Source: Saitoella complicata NRRL Y-17804 | Taxonomy: Eukaryota > Ascomycota > Saitoellomycetes > Saitoellales > Saitoellaceae | DNA length: 64,000 nucleotides | Assembly: GCF_001661265.1 (NCBI RefSeq) | Contig: NW_017567011.1 | Location: 186,001 to 250,000 of the forward strand | Direction: 5' to 3' | Part shown: positions 20,073 to 29,658 of the stretch, one piece after another | Position numbering within the stretch: the stretch's first letter is position 1 | Layout: the number at the start of each line of letters is the position of its first letter | Translations under genes and position numbers: made by a program | Notes under the pieces: model-generated | Databases searched by the model: none | What the model saw: only the letters and a program-made list of their open reading frames with translations | What the model was told of the DNA's origin: nothing

Positions 20073-21798
20073 ATGTTCGACCCAGAGTTTGGTCGTAGAG
20101 CACGGAATGCATCATCCTCCACCGCTCGTGAGGGCTCCCCCGTTCGTCCCAGCAGTGCGATGTCAATAGACGGCTCCTCGCCCTCCTCACCAACGAAACG
20201 GAGAAGAGGCGGATATGGGGATAGATTCATCCCGAATCGCCAGGGCGTGGATTTACATGCTGGGTTCAATATGGTCGAGATACCGACTACACCGACAAAG
20301 ACGAAGAGACGGTGGGCGGGGAGTGGTCCACAGGGCGAGATTGATGCGCAGAGAATTGAGGAGGCGAATCAGACTTTCTCGACGTTGTTGAGGAGTGAGT
20401 TGTTTGGGAAAGACATACCCGCCTCCTCATCATCAATGGGGATGGGCGGGCATGGAGGGGGTGCCATGGGGGCGTTGGGGACGAGTCCGAGTAATGCCGG
20501 GTTCGGAGGTGCGTTCGCGGATCCGCGGATTGGGATGAAAACGCCGCCGCGGAGTACGGGTGCGAGTAGTGTGGTGAATGGGTATGGAAACACTCAGCCG
20601 TCGACACCGAGTTCGAGGAATTTATTTACGTATATGAGTCCGCGGAAGAGGAATACGCCTGATGGCCGGAGTCCCGGGTATAGGGGTGTTGATGATCCGA
20701 CGCGGGATATCTACAGTTTGAGTCCGGTGCGGTTTGATTCTCAGCAGTTACTCTTGAGTCCGAGGAAGCAGACGAGGCAGATTTCGAAGGTGCCGTATAA
20801 GGTCCTCGACGCACCGGATTTGAAAGATGACTTCTATCTCAACTTGGTGGACTGGAGTTCGGAGAATGTCTTGGGTGTTGGGCTTGGGTCTTCGGTGTAT
20901 TTGTGGGATGCGACCACGGCAAAGGTGAACAAGCTGACAGATCTGGCGAATGGGGAGAGTGTGACGAGTGTTTCGTGGATTGGGCGTGGAACGCATGTCG
21001 CTGTGGGGTCGAGTAAAGGCCAAGTTTACATCTTCGATGCGGAGCGTCAGAAGCGGTTACGGACGATGACGGGGCATACGAGTCGTGTGGGTGCTCTGGC
21101 GTGGAATGAGCATATCTTGTCCTCTGGAGGGAGAGATCGTGCGATTTTCCACCGTGATGTGCGGATACCTGAACACCATATCCGCAAACTGACGGGTCAC
21201 AAGCAAGAAGTCTGTGGACTGAAGTGGAATACCGAGGATGGTCAACTCGCCTCTGGAGGTAACGACAATCGACTCTATGTCTGGAACCAGTTGGACGATA
21301 CACCGCTGCATAAGTTTACGGACCACGTCGCGGCTGTCAAGGCTATTGCGTGGAATCCGCATCAGAGGGGTATTTTGGCGAGTGGAGGCGGAACCGCGGA
21401 CAAGAAGATTAAGTTTTGGAATACCATAACCGGGCAGATGATCAACGAAGTAGACACCGGCTCTCAGGTAGTTCTTTCAAGCTGAATCCTAACGAGTCAC
21501 GCTAACGGTGGACGTACAGGTATGCAACCTCGCATGGTCCAGAAATACCAATGAAATTGTCTCCACGCACGGGTTCACACATCACCAAGTCATCGTGTGG
21601 AAATACCCTTCTATGCAACAGGTCGCGCAGTTGACGGGCCATACGTCTCGCGTGCTATACCTTGCGATGAGTCCGGATGGACAGACGATCGTGACGGGAG
21701 CGGGGGATGAGACGTTGAGGTTCTGGAATGTGTTTAATAAGGGGAAGCCCGATTTCCGGAAGTTGAGTTTGTTGGATCCGTATACGAAGATCCGCTAA
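20073..21798 (+). CDS. CDH1: APC/C activator CDH1/HCT1 (Fizzy-related)
   Basis: WD40 coactivator that brings D-box/KEN substrates to the anaphase-promoting complex in late mitosis and G1. Two exons, 20073-21467 and 21520-21798 (52-nt intron, phase 0), giving 557 residues. The C-box GDRFIPNR is at residues 49-56, [10 protein letters not shown] near 110 is the conserved Cdh1 N-terminal segment, and [26 protein letters not shown] marks entry to a seven-bladed propeller. The protein ends in Ile-Arg, the IR tail that docks on APC3. The motif set fits Cdh1 rather than Cdc20. The ATG at 20073 is the first in frame. Several Ser/Thr-Pro sites precede the propeller and are probable CDK sites. Confidence 0.95.
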
Positions 21799-22138
21799 AC
21801 AAAAGTGCAATCCTGCTGAGATGCTGAGACGATAGGAGAAAGGAGGGAAGATATGGGATACCCCTGCACTATATGCATTATGGCTGTTGTTTGATTATTA
21901 TATGGGACGTCCGTGAGTGCAGGACACGGCTGGTTATGGGTGTTTGGGGAGCTTTGGTTGCTGTGCTTTTGCGTTCGTGGGACTATCGCGGTGTGTAGCG
22001 TATATCAGATTACTCTTTAATGATGAACACGTACGTATGACTGTTCTTGCGTGCTCTTGCAATACAGGCAGAACAGGAATCTTCAAAAAGATCTTCTATT
22101 GTATCATCATTAACTCCTCTTTTGTAACGTACATCTGT
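21799..22138. other. Convergent 3' intergenic region CDH1 / ARG4
   Basis: Holds the 3' UTRs of both genes. No gene is seen. Confidence 0.55.
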
Positions 22139-23598
22139 TTAGTTCACCTCCTCAAGAGACTTCTTAATACTCTCGATCTGCTCCAAGACACACTTCCTGC
22201 TCGTTCCACCCTTGGCGGTCCTCTTCTCCACACTGCTCTCAAAGTCGAAAACGTTCTTGACATCCTCCTCGAAAGCCGCGTGCAACTTCTTGTACTCCTC
22301 CAAAGAGATCTGGTCAATACCAGACAGGTTCTGCTCCTCGGCCAAACGGACGGCCTCGCCGGAGATGTGGTGGGTCTCACGGAAGGGAACGCCCTTGCGG
22401 ACGAGGTAGTCGGCAAGGTCGGTGGCGAGCATGTCCATGGTGAGGGAGGCACGCATCTTCTCTTGGCGGATCTTAAGGGTGGAGAGGACACCGGTCGCGA
22501 TACGGAGGGAGTCGGAGATGGTATTGACGGCATCGAAGAGGGGCTCCTTGTCCTCCTGGAGGTCCTTGTTGTAGGTCGATGGAATACCCTTGTAGGTCAT
22601 CATGAAACCGCTCATCTGTCCGAACACACGTCCAGACTTTCCTCTCAACAACTCCAAGGAGTCGGGGTTCTTCTTCTGGGGCATGAGGGAGGATCCGGTG
22701 GAGTATGCGTCAGCGAGCTGGATGAACCCGAATTCGGCGGTGGAGTAGATGATCAAGTCCTCCGACCAGCGAGAGATGTGGACCATGGTCATGGATGCCC
22801 AGAAGAGGAACTCGGCGATGAAGTCACGGTCGGAGACGGCGTAGAGGGAGTTTCCGGCGATGCCGTTGAAGCCGAGCTGCTCAGCCAAGAAGTCGCGGTC
22901 AACGTCGAAGGGGTTACCGGCGAGGGCACCAGCTCCCAGGGGCAACTTGTTGAAGCGGGTTATCAACTGAGAGAGACGCTCGAGATCGGCCATGAAGGAG
23001 TGGGCGTAGGACATAAGCCAATGCGACCACCTGATGGGCTGCGCACGCTGCAAGTGAGTGTATCCAGGCATCAGCACATCCATCTCCTGCTCCGCTCTAG
23101 CAATAGTAGCCATCAAGAAGTCCTTCAAATACTCCATGATCTTCTCGCACTCCTCCCTCAACCAGATCCTCATGTCGGTCGCGACCTGGTCATTTCTGGA
23201 ACGACCGGTGTGGAGCTTTCCGGCGATGTGCTTGCCGATGATCTCACCGAGGCGACGTTCGTTGGCGGTGTGGATATCCTCATCGGCGGGGTCGAGCTGG
23301 AAGGAGCCCGCTGCCCACTCCTTCTCGACAAGGTCGAGACCGCGGATGATCTCGTCGCGCTCGTGCTCGTTAAGGATATTCTTCTGGCACAAGGCGCGAG
23401 CGTAGGCCTGGGAACCACGGACGTCCGCGTAGTGCATCCTCTGGTCGTAGCCAATAGACTCGTTGTATTTGGTCATGAGAGGGTCGGTCTCGCCGGTGAA
23501 ACGGCCCTGTGAGCATGGTCAGTGCTGATCTGGAGGGACAGGAGTACCATACGTACACCCCATAGCTTCTGCTTCGTGAATGATTGCTCGCCAGACAT
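22139..23598 (-). CDS. ARG4: Argininosuccinate lyase
   Basis: Cleaves argininosuccinate to arginine and fumarate, the last step of arginine synthesis. Two minus-strand exons, 23598-23557 and 23506-22139 (50-nt intron), 469 residues, the usual length. Exon 1 encodes [14 protein letters not shown] and exon 2 resumes at [10 protein letters not shown], restoring the invariant WGGRF. The family signature [12 protein letters not shown] is intact with its catalytic loop Ser, as are [15 protein letters not shown] and [18 protein letters not shown]. It is convergent with CDH1 and divergent from POB3. Confidence 0.97.
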
Positions 23599-23938
23599 TT
23601 CCTTTGGTGGTGTTTACTTTGGGATTGACTCGAGTCGCTTCTTACAGTTGTCAGTCACCCGCAGTAACCTTACCTCACGGATCTGATCTGGAGCATGGTG
23701 TGGGGAGGAAGGCGTGGATGCTGAACATGGATACTCTCTGATATTGACAAAAGTTCTCTCTTAGTATTTCAAATCATATTCAAGGCCTTGTCGGCTCATT
23801 CCAGCGAGAATAAACGCGGTCTTATTGTTCATTAAGGGGCCCGAGGGCGACTGCCCGGCACCAACGCGTCGCCCAAATTCAAGTGCACAATTATTTCCTC
23901 AAACTCCTCCATTCTTCCCTCAGGGTCCCTCCGTCACG
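23599..23938. other. Divergent promoter region ARG4 / POB3
   Basis: A 340-bp shared upstream region. The POB3-proximal end is pyrimidine-rich and contains a TTCCCTCAG acceptor-like site that could belong to a 5' UTR intron. No gene is seen. Confidence 0.5.
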
Positions 23939-25525
23939 ATGGTTGAGAACAAGATCACTCAGTTCGACAATATCTACTTCAACCTCTCCAAGTCGCACGG
24001 AAAGCTCCGACTTGCGTCGTCTGGTCTCGGTTGGAAGTCTTCCACTGGCGGCAACCCCATCACAATTGCCTCCTCCGATCTGAAACGTGCAACATGGTCA
24101 AAGGCAGCTCGCGGGTGGGAGTGCAAGTTGGTCTTGCGAAAGGGTGATTTCATTCGTATGGACGGTTTCCAGGAGCAGGATCACAGAAGTTTGGAGGAGG
24201 CGCTGAAAGATAACTTTGGATTGAGCATGGAGTCAAAAGAGCACGCTATTCGAGGCTGGAATTGGGGAAAGACGGAGTTCGATGGACAAGAGCTCGTGTT
24301 CAATGTGTCGCAGAAGCCAGCATTTGAAATTCCTCTCTCGACCGTTGCGAACACCAACCTTTCAGGAAAGAATGAAGTCGTGCTGGAATTTGCTCTTCCA
24401 GGCGATTCGGGTGACAAGGACGACGCTGCAGATATGGACGAGTTGGTCGAGATGAGATTCTTCGTACCCGGACAAGCCAACAACGAGGACGCTTCTGACA
24501 ACGAAGCCGAAGATGGTGAACAAGTCGACGCAGCAACGGCACTATACAACGCTATCAAGGATAAGGCAGACATCGGCGCCGTCGCAGGAGAATCCATCGT
24601 CACATTCTCCGACACCCTCTTCCTCACCCCCCGTGGACGCTACGACATCGATCTCTACCCCTCCTCCCTCCGTCTCCGCGGAAAGACCTACGATTACACC
24701 CTCCCCTACACCTCCATCTCCCGTCTCTTCCTCCTCCCGAAGCCAGACCTTCAGCATATTCTCTTCGTCGTTGGATTGGAACCCCCGCTTAGACAAGGGC
24801 AGACTCGATACCCATTCTTGGTTGCGCAGGTGCCTGGTGAGGAAGAGAGCGAGGTGGAGCTCAACCTGGAAGACGATGTGTTCGAGCGTGAATACAAGGA
24901 CAAGTTGCAGAAGAAGTACGACCAGCCCACGTATGAAGTCATGGGCTCGCTTTTCAAAGGTTTGACCAGCAAGAAGGTCATCACGCCGAGTGTGGCGTTC
25001 CGTGGTGCACACGGTCAGGAGGGTATCAAGTGTTCCATGAAGGCGAACGAGGGACACTTCTTCTGTCTCGACAAGAGTTTCTTGTTTGTGCCTAAGCCGA
25101 CTACTTATGTCCCTATCTCTGACGTTTCATACGTTACTCTATCTCGTGTTGGCGGCGGCTCAGCGAGCAGAACGTTCGACCTTACCTTCACCCTCAGTGG
25201 CAGTAAGGGCGAGATTGCACTCTCGAATATTAACAAGGAGGAGCAGTCACCGCTCATTACTTACCTCAAGCTGAAGTCGATTAAGGTCAAGAACGAGATG
25301 ACTGAGGATACAACGCAGTTGATCAAGCAAGCTTTGGCTGAGGAGGCGGACATGAGCGACGATGATGAGGATGTTGTCATGAAGGAGAGGGGTGCTGACG
25401 ATGATGAGGATGAGGAGTCTCCTGATGAGGACTTCGCGGCTGACGATGACAGTGATGATGATGCGCTGGAGTACGATTCGGATGCTTCTGTGGCGGCAAG
25501 CAGTGGAGATGGGGAGGACGAGTAG
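23939..25525 (+). CDS. POB3: FACT complex subunit POB3 (SSRP1)
   Basis: FACT subunit that, with Spt16, disassembles and rebuilds nucleosomes during transcription and replication. Single exon; from the ATG at 23939 (MVENKITQFDNIYFNLSKSHGKLRL) 528 residues. It shows an N-terminal dimerisation PH domain, the SSRP1 middle region (FLTPRGRYDIDLYPSSLRLRGKTYDYT, FLLPKPD), a Rtt106-like PH domain (HEG/NEGHFFCLDKSFLFVPKP) and a strongly acidic C-terminal tail. The HMG box of animal and plant SSRP1 is absent, as usual in fungi. The upstream 38 in-frame residues (from 23825) are not conserved in character and are likely 5' UTR. Confidence 0.95.
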   Translation: MVENKITQFDNIYFNLSKSHGKLRLASSGLGWKSSTGGNPITIASSDLKRATWSKAARGWECKLVLRKGDFIRMDGFQEQDHRSLEEALKDNFGLSMESKEHAIRGWNWGKTEFDGQELVFNVSQKPAFEIPLSTVANTNLSGKNEVVLEFALPGDSGDKDDAADMDELVEMRFFVPGQANNEDASDNEAEDGEQVDAATALYNAIKDKADIGAVAGESIVTFSDTLFLTPRGRYDIDLYPSSLRLRGKTYDYTLPYTSISRLFLLPKPDLQHILFVVGLEPPLRQGQTRYPFLVAQVPGEEESEVELNLEDDVFEREYKDKLQKKYDQPTYEVMGSLFKGLTSKKVITPSVAFRGAHGQEGIKCSMKANEGHFFCLDKSFLFVPKPTTYVPISDVSYVTLSRVGGGSASRTFDLTFTLSGSKGEIALSNINKEEQSPLITYLKLKSIKVKNEMTEDTTQLIKQALAEEADMSDDDEDVVMKERGADDDEDEESPDEDFAADDDSDDDALEYDSDASVAASSGDGEDE

Positions 25526-25704
25526 GACCTAGGTACCAACGACATATAGGCGCAGAGAGCTACCCATGATATGATGAACATCATAATATAATTCACAATA
25601 AGACTGTGCGTAACTCAGCTATGGTATGTTTCCTTAAGCAACCGCAAAGACACCCGTAAATGACAAAATTTCGCCCAAAACCAAACTCCTCCTACAAGCC
25701 AGAA

Positions 25705-28482
25705 TCACATAATCCTACAATTCTCCTCATCCAAATTGAGCGTAACCCCATCCGCCGCCTCGCCCTGCCTCACAACCCTAATCCTCCTCGCCAATGATGC
25801 CATCATACTTCTCGTCAAAACCGTATGCTGCATCCCCTTTTCGCACAAAGTCAATTATTAGCCAAATATCATGTATACCATCGAATTGGAGTGTACCTAT
25901 ATTAAATGATGTCTTAGTACATACAGCGTGGGAACGAGGGAGAGGAAGAGTCGATAAGACATGGGGAACGATACCTGTTGTCTGTGCATTTCATTTGTTG
26001 CGCAAATCTGGTATTCTTTGTGCAATGCGCGGCGTGTGTTTAGGCCTTGTAGACGGGGAGCAGGGGAGAAGAGCTTGACGGTGTTGTCTGTTGTTGTTTG
26101 GTTAGCATTGCTCGTAGGTTTTTGGTATGGGGTTCTGACCAATGCCGGAGACGGCGATCATGGGGGTGTATGGATGCCCTTGTGCCACATTGACGACATC
26201 GCCATCACCCTTGAGGATGTTCACGATTCGAGTAGTTTTCTTGTCCCCTGTACGAATATTGGGTCAGTTTCAAATACCATACTGGAGCGTGATAATCGTA
26301 CAAATGAACAGATGTCCGTCATCAGACCCGCTGACGACGTACTCATCGTCTAAACCATAGAAGTTGACGTCTTTCACCTGCATGACAAGGTCAGCAATCA
26401 CGGCGCCAGTCTGCTTTGTGCTTATCCTACCGTTTGCACATTACAGTGCCCCGAGAACCTCTTCGTCGGACCCACGATAGGAACCCCAGATTCAGGCTGC
26501 CGACCTCCATAAATCCGATCATCATCATCGTCTTCGTCGGCATCCTCATCCTCTGACGACATAATATCCCCTTCCCGCTCCTCCTCTTCCTCTTCCTCTT
26601 CCTCTTCCTCACTATCCCCGTCTCCATCCACGTCCTCCTCCAGATCTTCAGCTGCCGTACTCCGCCACGCCGCCATGAGAAAGCCATAATCAATCCCCTC
26701 CCCCTCGCTCCTAACCAAGCTCCTGCAAACATTCGTCCAGAACCTCTTCGCTGCATCACTCGGTGTCAGGGGCCGACTTCCTCCTTCCTCATCAACTGGC
26801 TCCTCATTCTCCGCTGCCAGAGGCTGCCGCGTCGCCATCCTAACAAAAGCCCTCGCCATATCCCACTCACTTGAAAACACCACCTCATCTCCTCTCACAA
26901 TATCATATACCTCATCCTCCCCCTCGGGCGGGTATTCCGGTAACATCGGCTCTACAGGTAGTTTCGGATCCGCCAACCACCCCAGAACAGCGCGAATGAA
27001 ATCATACCGCCAACTCCAGCCCTCTTGGATCGATAGGAGTTGCGAGTCGATGTTGGGTTGTGCGATGGTATGTGCGATGGCGCCGCATGCTCGAACGAAC
27101 TTTAAGGCCATGTTGCGCTGGACGCGGTTTGAAGGCGGCGGGCCGGAGGTGAGGAGGGATCGCATGTCCTTGGCGATGTCGAATGCGAGATCGCGAGCAG
27201 CGGGGTATTCTGGTTCGGGGGCGAAGAGGGCTGCTCGAAGTGCGGATACGCGGTCAGGCAATGCGGAGGTATCGACGTAGTCGGGTGGATCAGCAACGTA
27301 TGGCGGCGGACCATGTGAACGGGATCGAGGTGTAGTGGGATGAGCGCGAGAACTCGTTCGGCCTTCGCTTGGCTCCAGGAATGACTGCTGACTCAGTACT
27401 CCTACCTGCACCGTCGGTTCCTCCACATCCTCAGGCGATTCATCCCTCGGTCTCGTAGTCGAACTCTCTCCCACATCATCAACATCCTGACTCTGCGTCC
27501 TCTTCCTCTTAATCCCCTCCCCATTCGCCGGGCCACGTCTAGGTGCAGTCGACGTCCTTACACCCCGACTATTCGCCGCCGCATCCACCGGATCCCCATG
27601 GATATCAAACATATACACGAAGTCGGCACTCCAGCTCCCCACCAGCTCCCTCGGGTTTGCGTCGCCCAGCTTACATGCTGTAATGTGACTTCCTCTCCTT
27701 GTCATCTCCTCTCCATTTGGCGAGAATCTCCTTACGCATTGAGTTGACCGCGTAGGGGTGTACGATAGATCACCCCACTCTCGCCGCATATCTCGTCCGA
27801 TCATGCGTCTGTCGTGTAAGAAAGCTTGTAAATGCGCACCGCCGACAACGAAATACTGAGGTTGCTGTTTCGACAACGTGATTGTATTCAGATCGATTGA
27901 GGACGAACGGTAGGAGAGGAGGGGTGGTGCGCATTCGCGATCTGATCCTCGTTCACAGCGATGTTGTGGTGCTCTGAGATCAAATTGCCGTACGTCGCCA
28001 TCTTCGGAACATGTCAGGAAGGTATATGGCGAGTTCTCGCAGACGATCCTCTTAGCCCGATCCTGATGACACCGGAAGACTTGTGACGCAGAGCTCTGAT
28101 CATAGGATCTGGGTCCATCATAGTCGATATCAAACACCCGTACTTCGCTATCACCAGCACAGGACACGAGTGTTCGGTTCCCAGTATGCGGCATGAACTT
28201 CACACTGAAGATGTTCTGTGTATGCCCAGTTTGAATTACCTTCTTCTGCGCAAAGTTATTCGTTGCATCCCAGATGACAATTCGTGTATCATCCGATCCA
28301 GACGCCAGTAACTCTCCGTCGCTTGACCAGGTTAATGCATTCACACAGCCAAAGTGTCCTTCGAGTTCAGCCTGGATGTCCAACCGCTCCACCCAGCTTT
28401 TGGCTCCGTATATGGAGTGGACTGATCCAATATCGCCGTTTCCAATGCTCTCCCTTGTCAACAACCTCTTCGACAATTGCAT
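25705..28482 (-). CDS. DCAF6/WDTC1-like WD40 protein (CUL4-DDB1 associated factor family)
   Basis: Likely substrate receptor of a CUL4-DDB1 ubiquitin ligase; substrate unknown. Five minus-strand exons: 28482-26431, 26377-26302, 26247-26140, 26087-25975 and 25836-25705, all frames closing exactly; 826 residues. N-terminal WD40 repeats (residues about 38-300, with GHFGCVNALTWSSDGELLASGSDD, FMPHTGNRTLVSCAGDSEVRVFD, HQDRAKRIVCE) are followed by a ~350-residue disordered, acidic insert (poly-Glu run). The last blades then follow (RFSGHCNVQTVKDVNFYG, DDEYVVSGSDDGHLFIWDK, GHPYTPMIAVSGIDNTVKLFSP). Such a split propeller is typical of DCAF6/WDTC1/DCAF8-like proteins. The last intron (138 nt) is the least certain join: an 18-nt extra exon inside it is possible but fits conservation less well. 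Confidence 0.85.
26581..26610. repeat. Hexanucleotide microsatellite coding poly-Glu
   Basis: A (cttcct)-type run on the plus strand within the DCAF6-like gene, coding for Glu residues of its acidic insert. Confidence 0.8.
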
Positions 28483-28822
28483 CTTCCTTCAGTGCGATTT
28501 TTTGGGGACGGTTATGTCGGTGTACGTACGCTGCATTCGGCGGCGTGCCTGTGCAGCTTCGTTACGTTGCCCGACGCGTGTAGCATTTACCGCCCGGGGG
28601 AAGATCCAAGCGCGCAACTTCAGTTATATGTGCACCGAGCAGACGGCTTCACTTGGGAATGACAGGTTCTGCCTTACACTACGTTGTCACCGAAATTCCA
28701 ACCTTCATATCCTGCGTTCGTCGACGAGAAGTGTTTCACCCGCTCTCGTACTCGCTGGCCATGGCACCTCGGCCTCGACGCATGCATCTCTTCCCTTACC
28801 CTCTTCTCGTCTTGCAACTCAC
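28483..28822. other. Upstream region of the DCAF6-like gene
   Basis: A 340-bp region between the start of the DCAF6-like gene and the end of DPM2, which are tandem on the minus strand. Part of it (28540-28600) is CpG-rich. No gene is seen. Confidence 0.5.
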
Positions 28823-29255
28823 TCATGTCGTCTTCGTACTTCCCATCTTCGCAACTCCATTCCCCATCCTTGGCCTTCTACTCCCACTTCCGCTCCCAAT
28901 CATCACCATACCCAGAAAGCTCCCCACAATAGTCATCCCGAGTAAACAGATGACGACTGGGATGCGTATTGCCCATTCACGTGGTGGGAAGAGAGCGTGG
29001 ACAGGGTGGTCTGCGTCCACGAAGGGCATAAGGAGGATCCATATGGAGTAGTAGGCGAAGAGTGCTGTCGAGAGGAGAAGCATGAACGGCAACTGGAAGA
29101 TGAATGCTCGGAAATTGTTGCGCGTAAGGTCGAGGTGGAGATGCGTAGACCTGCGAGAGATTGAGGGCGGTCCTACCGGGCCCGGGAATGTCAATGTTTT
29201 TGGCGACGTTACAGGGGCTACGAAAGAAGGGAGGTGAAGCCGTATTCACAGACAT
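28823..29255 (-). CDS. DPM2: Dolichol-phosphate mannosyltransferase subunit 2 (DPM2-like)
   Basis: Small ER membrane protein that stabilises or regulates dolichol-phosphate-mannose synthase. The core exon is 29092-28823 and reads LLLSTALFAYYSIWILLMPFVDADHPVHALFPPREWAIRIPVV in pieces typical of DPM2: two hydrophobic helices around YYSIW and the PPREWAIRIP loop. The C-terminal tail (SGSRRPRMGNG) is basic. The 5' end is uncertain. A first exon 29255-29151 (starting MSVNTASPPFF, GTCTAC donor, 58-nt intron) closes the frame, but its residues do not look conserved. Starting at the internal ATG at 29083 would give 86 residues, close to normal length, but would clip the first helix. Confidence 0.75.
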
Positions 29256-29658
29256 ACATGTAGTAAACGGCAATATTCCTGTCTGAACAAAAAAGACAAG
29301 TCCTTTCAACTCCTAATTTATCCCAACCCGAGCCTGCTTATCGATATCGTGATCAGGCGGCTATCGATTGCACCACACGTATGTCGGGAGCCACATGATC
29401 ACCGCACAACCCAGCTGAGACGGGCATGTGAGCCATTCAGTCCTAACCACCAACCAAGTCAACCTTCAGGAGTGGCTCCCTTCTGAACAGCATTTACCCC
29501 GTCAACAACCCTCGGATTCGCTTCGCAACTGAAGCCAAATACCTATAAATCCATTTCCTCGTCCGTGTCTCACGCTCACCTGTGCGGCCGGCTTATCACC
29601 CACATCTCCTTTATCCCACCCCGACACGTCCGATAGTCAACCCATACACCGAGTCAAC
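29256..29658. other. Divergent region DPM2 / septin-like gene
   Basis: A 403-bp region that may hide the true first exon of DPM2. A TATAAA lies about 115 bp upstream of the septin-like start codon. Nothing else was recognised. Confidence 0.45.

Noticed and set aside
21917-23512. 531-codon plus-strand frame across ARG4
   Set aside because: Antisense shadow of the argininosuccinate lyase coding sequence; no signature motifs of its own.
23825-23938. 38-residue N-terminal extension of POB3
   Set aside because: The in-frame residues are Pro-rich and unlike the family; the MVENK start matches the usual POB3 N terminus.
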